64,000 nucleotides of DNA from Bacteroidota bacterium. GTDB taxonomy: Bacteria > Bacteroidota > Bacteroidia > Chitinophagales > Chitinophagaceae. The position numbers and the translations under genes were made by a program. Of this stretch, positions 54,413-63,305 are shown piece by piece (within the stretch, counting starts at the first letter, position 1; each line of letters begins with the position of its first letter). Under the pieces are notes generated by a model. The model was not told the DNA's origin. It did not search any database and was given only the letters and a program-made list of their open reading frames with translations. The stretch lies in contig JADJSG010000008.1 of NCBI GenBank assembly GCA_016711825.1, positions 1 to 64,000 of the forward strand, in the 5' to 3' direction.

Positions 54413-54953
54413 CTATACCGTTAAATCGTTTTCGTTTTGAATATCTACCCCTTTTTTAAATATTGTTGCAATAATATAAATGACAGCCCCCATTAGTATA
54501 AATGCCTGACTGTCTGTCCAAAATTGGTTTAATTGATCGGTTTCATAACCATGTTGCATCATATTTCTGGCAAACGCCTCTACCAATATAACTCAATAAG
54601 CCAATGGAAAGGGTGAAATAGCTCATTTGTAAAATTTGGTTTGAAACAAACGTGTTGAATGGTTTTGTCAAATCCAATTTATGCATGAGCATGACAACTA
54701 CGTAAAAAAGATAGGCTTTTAACATCGAAATGGAGAGTATAAAGCTATAAATTCCGAAAAACCCCCATTTGCTGTCTGTATACATTTTGTATAAGTCCAA
54801 CTTTTGATAAAGGTTATGAACAAATTCAGGTTTATACAAACTGAAAATGAAATTTACGATTAATGCGCCGGCTTCAATGCATAAGCCGACAAAAATCATC
54901 CAAGCTACAATATGTAAGCCTTGAAATACGAAGTTGTTTGTTTTTGCTGTCAT
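54413..54953 (-). pseudogene. DUF2975 membrane protein, frameshifted
   Basis: The first frame gives 136 residues with three membrane segments (LHIVAWMIFVGLCIEAGALIVNFIF, ..., SYFTLSIGLLSYIGRGV). Near 54565-54580 the frame is lost; in the next frame the natural end continues: ARNMMQHGYETDQLNQFWTDSQAFILMGAVIYIIATIFKKG ... NDLTV, stop at 54413. One base is extra. The full protein would be ~179 residues with four helices. Partner of the Xre regulator; function unknown. Confidence 0.8.
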
Positions 54954-54991
54954 AATTAAACATTTAATTGATTGGGCAAAAATAATAAATA

Positions 54992-55027
54992 TTTATTGAT
55001 AAACAATAAATTATTATTTTTTATCAA
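54992..55027. promoter_or_regulatory. Overlapping inverted repeats upstream of the DUF2975/Xre pair
   Basis: TTTATTG-N5-CAATAAA at 54992-55010, and TTGATAA (54996-55002) with TTATCAA (55021-55027). Located 39-74 bases before the DUF2975 start codon, where an autoregulatory Xre operator would be expected. Sequence is AT-rich, so chance is not excluded. Confidence 0.35.
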
Positions 55028-55321
55028 ATAATTTCTATGAAAAGAAGCGTTGCCAATTCACATGTAGGGTGTAGCAATTATTTTTTGATTCCATTTTAAG
55101 AAATCAATATTCATAAAACATATAAACGTCTGTTGCTTAGTACATTAACCTTCTATTGTTGTACAATTAGCAGATCCTTTTGCTTGAATAAAAGAAATTT
55201 GAAATAAAATATAACTTCAATTTACTGTGAGTTAGTAGGTTTTTATAAGTGTTTTTGGTCACAAATAAGCATATATATATTATATATAAAACCATATGTT
55301 TGTAAAAATAAAAAGATACTT

Positions 55322-58300
55322 ATGATTAAAACAATTACTTCAACAATTTTTTTACTGATGTTATTTGGTGGCTCATATGCCCAAATAAATGTATTTCCCA
55401 ATACAACAAATTTTGAATCGGAAGGTTTATGTGGCACTAGTTGTGCTGGAACTTGTAACTTTACGGGTGTTTGGCGTAATGGCGATCAATTTGGTTTTGT
55501 GCAAGCAGGTACAGATTGGTTGGCCGAAAATGGCCCCACGCCATCTACCGCTACAGGTCCGGATATAGATCATACTTTAGGCACCGCTTTAGCCAAATAT
55601 GCTTATGTTGAAACATCAGGTTGTAACAATACTACTGCTCACCTGGTAAGTGATGTATATGATTTTTCTGCTTTATCGGCTCCGAAAATTTCATTTTGGT
55701 ATCACATGCTTGGTGCAACTATGGGAACGATGAGTTTGGATGTGGATAGCTCTGGATTAGGAAATTGGGATTTGAATATTGTTCCAAGTTGGACAGACAA
55801 TATTGATTTATGGCAATTTAAAGAAATCTCGTTGATTGCTTATGCAGGAAAACCAAATGTTCGTATTCGCATTCGTGCAAATACCGGGACAAGTTTTACC
55901 TCTGATATGGCAGTAGATGATATTACAGTGTTTGAACCCGTTCAAAATGATTTGACACATGCTTCTGTAATAGCAGGTGGAGGCTGTGGAAATAGTAATT
56001 TAACGCCCGTAATTATTCAATTAGTCAATACAGGTGTTGATACGATTGATGTAGGCACTTCTATACCGGTTTCTTTCAAAATTGGCGTCAACGTAGTAAC
56101 AGATACCATCATTACGGCAGTTCCATATTTAGCAAACGATACATTCTCTTATACATTTGTAAATGGATTTGCTGATTTATCTGGCCCTGGAGCTGTTGTC
56201 GTTGATTCATGGGTTAATTGGGACCTATTGACTGCAAATGATTCTTCTACAGTTACTACGCAAGGTATTCCAGTTATCAGTACATTTCCCTATTTCGAAA
56301 ATTTTGAAAGTGGGCAAAATGGATGGGTTATAAACAATGGCGGAACTGGATCCTGGGCTTTTGGTACACCTGCCAAGACAACCATTAATACCGCCGGTTC
56401 TGGCGTTAATAGTTTTGTAACCGGTGGTTTGCTAACTGGGTTTTACAATGACAATGATATTTCGTATGTACAAGGCCCATGCTTTGACTTTACAAATATT
56501 TGTGATCCTGTGATTTCTTTAAAGGTATGGTGGAATGCCGAATTTTCATGGGATGGAATGAATGTTACTTATTCAACAGACGGAGGAACGATTTGGAATT
56601 TAGTTGGGGCTTTTGGTGACCCGAATAATTGGTATACCGATAATACGATTGTTGGCGCACCGGGTGGAAGCCAATCAGGTTGGTCTGGTAGAATATCAAC
56701 TGCTAATGGTTCTGCCGGATGGGTAACTGCTCGTCACCGAATTGTTGGCACTGGTGGAAATCCAAATGTGAAAATTAGAATAAACTTCGGGTCAGATGGT
56801 TCTGTCACTGACGATGGTGTAGCCTTTGATGACATTAAAATTTATAACTCTATGGATTTAGGTCCTGACCAATTAGTTTGTGGTCCTGCAATTGTTCCCT
56901 TAGATGCTTACGAAGGAAATCCCACAGCTACATACAGTTGGTCAAATGGAGCTATTACGGCTTCTACTACGGTGGATTCAACAAATACTTATGTTGTTAC
57001 CATGACTGATGGAGCTTGTGTTGTATCAGATAGTATTTATGTGTTGATTACAAACCCTAACACTCAAGTTAACTTAGGAAATGATACATCACTTTGCGTG
57101 GGTTCATTGTTGTTATTAGATGCAGGCAATTGGCCGCAATCATCTTATGTATGGTCAAATGCAAGTACTGATCGTACTATAACAGTGGCTACATCTTCAA
57201 GTTACTATGTTGCTGTAACAAATATTTGCGGTACTTACAATGATACCATCAATGTACTCTTCACCGAGCCTACAGTATCAGCAAGTGCAACACCTAGCAC
57301 TACCTGCAACAATACATCTGTATTGCCAACAGGTAGTGGCGCAATGAAGCTATACTTGGAGTGGTGGTTTAGTTGATGGCTTGCCTTTTATTGCCACTGC
57401 AACAGATACATACACTGTAACAGGTACAGATGGAAATAGTTGCACAGCTACAAGCAGTGTAACCGTTACTGTAAATCCATCTTCAGGACTTCTTGCCCCA
57501 AGCACGAGCAATCATACACAAACACATGGTGATGATTTTAACATCAACTATTATGATGGTAGTTGTAACCTGATTGCTTCCGTTGATGACGGTAATGGAG
57601 GTAATGTATTGGGATTAACAACAACTACAGTTAATGTGGAGGCTACAGCAAACTTCCACAATGGTCAACCATTTGTAAGACGATGGTATCAAATAACACC
57701 AAACAGCAATGGGTCTGCTGATGTAGTATTGTATATCAACCAAAGTGATTTTGATGATTATAATAATGTTTTATTGCCTCCATATCAACCACTCCCTACA
57801 TCGGGTAGCAATCTGGATCCGAATATTCCAAATATCCGTATCACAAAAAATGATGATGCTGGTTTAGGCAATAATCCAATTGTGATTACACCAACTGTAA
57901 ACTGGAATGGCAACTATTAGAATTAAGTTTCAATACACCTTCTTTCAGTCAGTTTCGTATACATGGAGCAAACGCAAACAATGCGCCTTTGCCGATGGTA
58001 TTAAAAGCTTCGATGGTAAAAAACTTGTCTCAAGCGATGAATTGACATGGACTACCAACAGTGAATCAAACAATGCCTATTTCAATCTACAACACAGTAC
58101 AGATGGAGTAAACTTTGAGACCATTGCCAAAGTAAACAGCAAAGCGATCAATGGCAACAGTTCAACGGATTTGCAGTATCATGCAGTGAATAATCATCCT
58201 GTATTAGGACATAACTACTATCGTCTGCAACAGATAGATATCGACAACAAATCAAGTGTGCATGCTAAAATGGTTGACCTAATCTGGGGTGCTAATGGCA

Positions 58301-58555
58301 GCACAGTGAATATCTATCCAAACCCTACACGCGATATGTTGAACATTGATCTATACACAAGTACCGAAATTGAATACTACAGTGAAAGTACTTGATATGA
58401 GCGGTCGTATCATCAAACAAGTACAGGTTAAATCGGTAGCAGGTATGAACAATATTGCGATCAGTTTGGGGGAATTTACTTCAGGTTTATATACCATTCA
58501 GGTGTATGAAAACAACAAATTGATGCAAACCAGTAAGGTAAGAAAAAACAATTAG
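55322..58555 (+). pseudogene. Large T9SS-sorted secreted protein broken by frameshifts
   Basis: A ~1,070-residue gene when read through. Signal peptide 1-20 (MLFGGSYAQ). Two MAM-like/concanavalin-type domains: near residues 25-210 (NFESEGLCGTSC ... AVDDITVFE) and ~320-515 (YFENFESGQNGWVINNG ... AFDDIKIYN). Two or more Ig/PKD-like repeats follow (LGPDQLVCG ... YSWSNGAI; LGNDTSLCVGS ... YVWSNAS). A C-terminal region ELTWTTNSESNNAYFNLQHSTDG ... YYRLQQIDIDNK ends in a T9SS sorting domain (IYPNPTRDMLNI ... VLDMSGRIIKQ ... FTSGLYTIQVYENNK). Frame is lost near 57340-57375, 57905-57920 and 58370-58385. Intact, it would be a surface adhesin-like protein. Confidence 0.8.
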
Positions 58556-58613
58556 TGTTTTAGAAATGCAATTCATATGAAGTATTGCTAGAAATATAGA
58601 AAGACGCTAACAG

Positions 58614-58644
58614 AAACCGCCTATCAGCAATGATGGGCGGTTTT
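58614..58644 (+). terminator. Rho-independent terminator
   Basis: Arms AAACCGCCTATCA and TGATGGGCGGTTT (13 bp, one T:G pair) with loop GCAA, then TT. It follows the T9SS cargo gene by 58 bases. Confidence 0.75.
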
Positions 58645-58794
58645 AAAAAGCAAAATATAAACTTATCACTTACTTTATACTACCGATGCGAAAAAATGAA
58701 TAGTCTGATATTCGTTTTAAACTGAAGCGTTTAAATAGTATTTCAATTGGCATTTTGCCATTGTCAGATTTTGAAAATATTGACATATTTTATA

Positions 58795-58850
58795 AATTAC
58801 ATTGGTATTATACCAAAAGTATTTATTAAGGAATACCAATTGTATTTAAT
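58795..58850. repeat. Inverted-repeat segment next to the dispersed repeats
   Basis: ATTGGTATT (58801-58809) and AATACCAAT (58832-58840) form an inverted repeat; the right arm with its flank, AATACCAATTGTATTTAA, is found inverted at 44597-44613. Confidence 0.45.
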
Positions 58851-58869
58851 ACATAGTCTGTAAAATATC

Positions 58870-58938
58870 GGTATAATACCCACACACATTACATTTAAGC
58901 TAATGACAAATGGACTATCTTTAATGTATCGTTGGTAT
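58870..58938 (+). repeat. Dispersed intergenic repeat, copy B
   Basis: GGTATAATACCCACA ... TATCGTTGGTAT; 57 of 69 bases identical, without gaps, to 7684-7752. Followed directly by copy E. Confidence 0.7.
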
Positions 58939-58952
58939 CATCTGAAAAATAT

Positions 58953-59023
58953 CGCTAAAATACTTTCAGAGATTGAATGAATTTAAGGATACAATCATTT
59001 GACTAATAATGAGTCGTTGGTAT
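58953..59023 (+). repeat. Dispersed intergenic repeat, copy E in tandem with B
   Basis: CGCTAAAATAC ... TAATGAGTCGTTGGTAT. Both ends match copy B; the middle is diverged. With copy B it makes a two-unit tandem whose units share the GGTAT boundary. Confidence 0.5.
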
Positions 59024-59277
59024 TGCATCACAACCAAATGAACCTATGTATGCATGCCCCTGAAGCCTGTCCTGAATTTACTTCGCGGTAAAGTGGTGTG
59101 GAAGGGCACATCGTAAGTAAAAGCTATTGAGGTCGTCTAATCGATGGGGTGGTAGGGCCATGAATCATTTCACCCTATAAAATATTGTTTTGATCGTTTT
59201 TAAATTCTTTATTTCATCTTCATGGGTTGAAATTAGTTCGGAGTAACCTTGCAAAGTAAAGTGGAAACCGTCATGAG
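59024..59277. other. Intergenic region, nothing identified
   Basis: 254 bases after the repeats. Somewhat richer in G and C near 59060-59165 than its surroundings. No open frame, hairpin with T run, or RNA gene seen. Confidence 0.35.
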
Positions 59278-59536
59278 TTATTTATATTCCACATTCCCTT
59301 CGCCAATAGTTTTACCCATAAAATGAGTTTCATATTTCCCATTTGAATAAATAATAATTTCTTTTCCATCTTTATCAGAATATTTCCCAACAGAATTTCT
59401 CTTGTATTTCCAGAAAGCAATTGACGGGATAATAAAAATGAAAGTCAACGAAATCAATATCAAAACAATTCCAGGAATCTTATTCTCTTTTTATCAATAA
59501 TGTTAATCCCAATCCTAAGATAATGAAGAAGATCAT
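59278..59536 (-). pseudogene. Small membrane protein with one-base frameshift
   Basis: From ATG 59536 the reading MIFFIILGLGLTLLIK stops after two further residues, but in the next frame it goes on as IPGIVLILISLTFIFIIPSIAFWKYKRNSVGKYSDKDGKEIIIYSNGKYE ... GEGNVEYK. Restored length is ~85 residues with two membrane helices and a short beta-rich tail. Slippage in an AAAA run near 59490 explains it. Unknown function. Confidence 0.55.
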
Positions 59537-59666
59537 ATTTTTGCGTTTTCTCCCATGTCTGTTTTAAATGGCGTTTTGGTAAATGTACAAATGATAACTA
59601 AAAGAATCAAATGTTTGAAAAGCTACAAAACAGGCATTGTTAATTAGCTGCTGAGCATTTGTCTAT

Positions 59667-59860
59667 TATTGCTTAACAGGGCAAGTCGAAATTCAAAAAA
59701 TTGCATACAATGGACAAAAGCTAATAATACTTGTCAAGGTAAACACACCTGATAAAACAAGTAATATTATTCCAACTGTTCCACCAACAACGTTAGTAAA
59801 ATAAAGTGTAACCATAATTGCCAAGATTATTATTCTAATTAATCTGTCGGCAGAAGACAT
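59667..59860 (-). pseudogene. DUF2892 (YgaP-like transmembrane) protein, broken
   Basis: ATG 59860 gives MSSADRLIRIIILAIMVTLYFTNVVGGTVGIILLVLSGVFTLTSIISF, then a one-base deletion; the other frame continues CPLYAIF-stop-ISTCPVKQ, stop at 59667. The expected end is CPLYaiFGIsTCPvk, so a Gly codon has also become TGA. DUF2892 proteins of ~64 residues have two helices and occur beside rhodanese and Crp/Fnr genes; a broken crp/fnr gene lies just upstream. Confidence 0.7.
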
Positions 59861-60023
59861 GTTCTTTTCATTTTTTTATTTGTTTTATTTGTTTAAAATA
59901 TTTATGATTTAATACAATAGGAGATATGATTACAATGCACAATATGCACATCAGCATAAATTTGTAAATTGTTTTCATCTTCTGCATTTGTAAAACAAAG
60001 GTCTGTAAGTAAAATACCTGTGC

Positions 60024-60039
60024 AGTGACTAAAGTCACT
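60024..60039 (-). promoter_or_regulatory. Putative Crp/Fnr operator AGTGACTTTAGTCACT
   Basis: Perfect palindrome, 7-bp arms AGTGACT/AGTCACT around 2 bases, at the 3' end of the second crp/fnr gene and upstream of the DUF2892 gene. Its core TGACTTTAGTCA matches the ccoS and ccoI boxes. A GACCTTTG at 59996-60003 (minus strand, compare TAnnTTTG) lies 35.5 bp from its centre, as at ccoI. Confidence 0.6.
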
Positions 60040-60668
60040 AAGGTTTTATACAACTCAATACTGTCGTGGTATTGCTTAAGGATATTTTGTCTTTCAAGTT
60101 TCTTCACCAGTCTGCTAATGACTTCTCTGGCAGTACCTAGGTCATTTGAGATTTCTTTATGTGAAATTTTAATAGGATTTTTACCTGTTACACTCACTTT
60201 TTCTAATAGATAATCCAACAATCTCTTATCCAGTTTGTGATAAAGCATTTGGTGAATGGTGTCAACCAGTTCAGAATATCTCAAGTCATATTGCTGATAA
60301 AACAACATATTGATTGTTGGGAATTCGATAACCCATTTTGCTATCTTGTCTGAAGGTATAAGTAAAACAGTGCTTTCTTCCTCTGTAATTGCAAATATTT
60401 TGCTTTTACCATTATTAATACAAGAAGAAAGACATTATACAACTCTGATCAGGTTTTATGTAATAGAGCAAAGGTTCCTTTTCCTCATATTGGGTATATA
60501 CTTTTACAAGTCCACTCAATACAATTGGAATATACTTGACATACTGTCCTTCTCTGACTATTTCAATGTTGGTAGGAAGGCTTTGATAACTGAAACGTCT
60601 AACAATTTCGCTATGAGATCTTTGCCTAAAAAGCTAAACTTTCTCTCTATGTTGTAATGGTCTGTCAT
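60038..60668 (-). pseudogene. Crp/Fnr family regulator, frameshifted
   Basis: Starts MTDHYNIERKFSFLGKDLIAKLLDVSVIKAF, loses frame near 60570, continues NIEIVREGQYVKYIPIVLSGLVKVYTQYEEKEPLLYYIKPDQSCIMSF (cNMP-type beta-roll), loses frame near 60430 at a TTCTTC run, then goes on FAITEEESTVLLIPSDKIAKWVIEFP, the dimer helix, and the helix-turn-helix KISHKEISNDLGTAREVISRLVKKLERQNIL. Restored length ~210 residues. The end is uncertain: the open frame runs on to 59868, but a stop in the next frame at 60038-60040 fits family length. Related to Crp/Fnr proteins paired with DUF2892/rhodanese genes. Confidence 0.75.
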
Positions 60669-60909
60669 TGGGGATTTGCTTGTAGCTAGCGATTTGCAAC
60701 AATTGCGACGGCTCCTAAACAGCTGTTACAAACCGCAAACCTATCACAAACTTAAAAAGAAAAAAACTGAACTTTCAATTTACACTGAACCAGCAACTAG
60801 CAAAAACATGCTGTTATGAGGTCATTTTTCTTTCGTGTTTGGAGTTTTGTAATACTTTATTAGCATTATAAAACTTATCAGGTATAAAAGTCTTTGTGCA
60901 ATGCCTTGC

Positions 60910-61255
60910 TTATTTTTCAACAGACCAAATAAGACAGAAAGTCCTATAACAAGAATAAAAAGCCAGATGAATATATATAAAAAATACAGTTCCATAATTT
61001 CTTTTATTTACGCGTGATATTTCAATAGCCCTTTCATATTTATAATTAATATCATTTCCTGTGAACTTTAAATCATCTTCTTCAAATCCTTTGGTCTTTA
61101 AAATTTCAAGCGCTGTTTTTCTTATACTATCATCATAACCATATTGTTTATAGTTCTTTACATCATCAGTCAATTTTAAGTTGTCCAAGTTTAATTTAAA
61201 CGTTCAATTAATTCTGCCATAATCTCTTTCTTTATTTGATTGGGTGTCAACTGCT
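60910..61255 (-). pseudogene. Small protein with C-terminal membrane segment, frameshifted
   Basis: Restored reading: HQQLTPNQIKKEIMAELIERLN, then after one indel LDNLKLTDDVKNYKQYGYDDSIRKTALEILKTKGFEEDDLKFTGN ... YERAIEISRV, then after another indel a hydrophobic stretch. A helical soluble part is followed by membrane segment(s). I do not recognise the family. The exact start is unclear. Confidence 0.45.
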
Positions 61256-61401
61256 GATGGCATATGCAATTGGCGATATTAAAAAGTACTCTATTTAGTT
61301 CAAAAATTCAATTGATCATTAAAGGAAAGATGTTCAGCCTTTTGCATTTCACATCCTTAGCGAAATTGCAACATATTTGTGCAGCTTTCTTAAGCCGAAC
61401 G

Positions 61402-62090
61402 TTATTCTGAGAACATTTTTTTTGTCGCATGATCAATATTAAAGTATAACTGTTTTTCACCATCCTTTAAATTCATACTCAATATATCACAAAAATATCC
61501 ATTCACATCCTCACCGGATCCCATCATTTCCAATTGAGTTACCCCAAACATATTTAATCAATATCTGACCGTCTCTTGGTCACAAAACAAAATATGGATT
61601 CATAATGATCCATCCCCACTCCAAATGATTGATTGAATTATTTTCAAAGATTTTCTTTACTATATGATTTATCCTCCTATTTAATTTCATAAACGCATAA
61701 CCTTTTTCCATTAATGCCGTGAAGTTTATGGGATTTGTTTTGAAGTAGCTCATCACATTGTTCAATGGCTTTTGTGTATTCCTTACTGGATATCAATTTT
61801 TTGAATAGCCCTTTCCTTATCAATTGTTTTTATATGGTTTATAGTTTTTTATCGGCTGTAAATCCGATTTGTAATGCAATTATTTCCTTGTTTGATAAGC
61901 TTGGGTCATTCTTATTGAAACGTTCAAAGAAGTTTTGAAAAATGGTATGAATTTGATTTGTCCATGCTTTTCTTAAGAATATCTTTGAACTCTTTATGAT
62001 AGTTGAAATTTTGACCAAATACCTTATTCCCATTTGTAAATAGTGTAATAGTCCAAAAGGAATTATTAAAAAAAGTGATTCATTTTTCAT
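61402..62090 (-). pseudogene. TPR protein, possibly DUF4919 family, multiply frameshifted
   Basis: From ATG 62090: MKNESLFLIIPFGLL (signal peptide), then, correcting several indels, FERFNKNDPSLSNKEIIALQIGFTADKNYKPYK, a TPR unit YTKAIEQCDELLQN..NPINFTALMEKGYAFMKLN, and an end reading VTQLEMMGSGEDVNGYFCDILSMNLKDGEKQLYFNIDHATKKMF. Order and wording resemble DUF4919 proteins as I remember them; I cannot confirm it. At least four indels but few internal substitutions that create stops. Confidence 0.5.
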
Positions 62091-62263
62091 AATTATTTGT
62101 TTTAATAGATTAAGCGATTGCACACAAGGGCTGAAGCTATGGCAGGTATGAGAATACATCGTAGTTCAACTGTCAACCAGCACAAAGTATGTAAAGATTT
62201 AGAATATTTCAAGATACATGCTTGTCTGCATTTGCTGTAGTGTTTATGAATGAATGCTTATTT

Positions 62264-63296
62264 TTAGTTTAAACTTTTCAAACTTTTCTCCATTTGTTTA
62301 TAAATACCATCATTGTCGCTTGCTAACCACAGAATACCATTTTTGTCTGGTAGATTGAAACAAGTAAAACCACCTCTTTCCCATTATTGATTTTAAAGCT
62401 TGATAATGTTTTGCCATCATACTTCCAGACAATGCCTCCATATGTTGTCATCCATAAATTACCATCTTTAGCTACTGTTAGAATTGAAATAATTAGGTTT
62501 ATCTTTTCAATCCCTTTATTTTTCATATTTAAGATTGTCAGATTCAATTTTATATTTGCCCATAAAATTACTCAACCAAAATACCCATCTTTGTCTTGAA
62601 TTATTGAGCGTACATAGGAGCTGTTTCATCTGGGAGGATTGAAAGTTCTTTTTCATCAGACACAAAACGATTTTCCATCGACATCCCGGAAAGCACCTGC
62701 TACAAAGGTTCCAAACCAAATATTTCCGTCTTTGTCTTTATTTACTGCAAACTGAATAAGGATTATTGCTATTAAAAAGGACTGATTAACGTGTCAATGC
62801 TAAACGCTTTTAAATCTTTTCTTAGCGATTTGTAATTCAAAAAGAGAATTGCCGCATACCAGTACACATCGTTCGCATTGTAACAAACCACAAGTCATTC
62901 GTATCAAGTTTCCATTGCTTAGGAGACGGTTGGTTTGCCTTTAACGTAGTGTTGCTTTCCCATCAGCTAACGCCTTCTGGTGTTTCTATGTATGTATTTC
63001 CGTTTTTATCTTCCTGAATACCGTATTGAATCGTTCACTAATCCATCTGTTGTTGTAGAATTGTTTCATCTCATTTTGTCAAATAATAGCACCTCTTCCA
63101 TTACTCCCAAACCAATATTTTCCTTCAGAGTCTTGAAATATTCTCCAAATTTGATTATCGGGATTCAGAAACTTCCTTTACCAATTACTATCGTTTCTTT
63201 TCCGGTCTTGTGCCCAAATTTCTCTTACCCAATGCCGAATGGAAGTTGCTTAATGGTAAAAATTAGTAAGATTATTTTTACTGAGTTAATGGTCAT
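62264..63296 (-). pseudogene. Two-component-regulator-type beta-propeller protein, multiply frameshifted
   Basis: Repeated propeller-blade phrases of the 'dk.GniWiat..gGv..yDGk.l..' type are seen across frames: IQYGIQEDKNGNTYIETPEGVS (~63000), AKDGNLWMTTYGGIVWKYDGKTLSSF (~62400-62480), DKNGILWLASDNDGIYK (~62320). The end is SLKSLN-stop at 62264 and the start MTINSVKIILLIFTIK (signal-like). Restored length ~345 residues, too short for a full hybrid sensor; a stand-alone propeller protein. Numerous indels. Confidence 0.6.
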
Positions 63297-63305
63297 TTTT
63301 ACTTT

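Noticed and set aside
7684..59023. Dispersed repeat as a CRISPR array
   Set aside because: Copies are scattered, diverged and not spaced by unique spacers of regular length; no cas genes are present.
59040..59277. Structured RNA or tRNA in the GC-richer patch
   Set aside because: No cloverleaf, CCA end or conserved RNA core could be found by eye.
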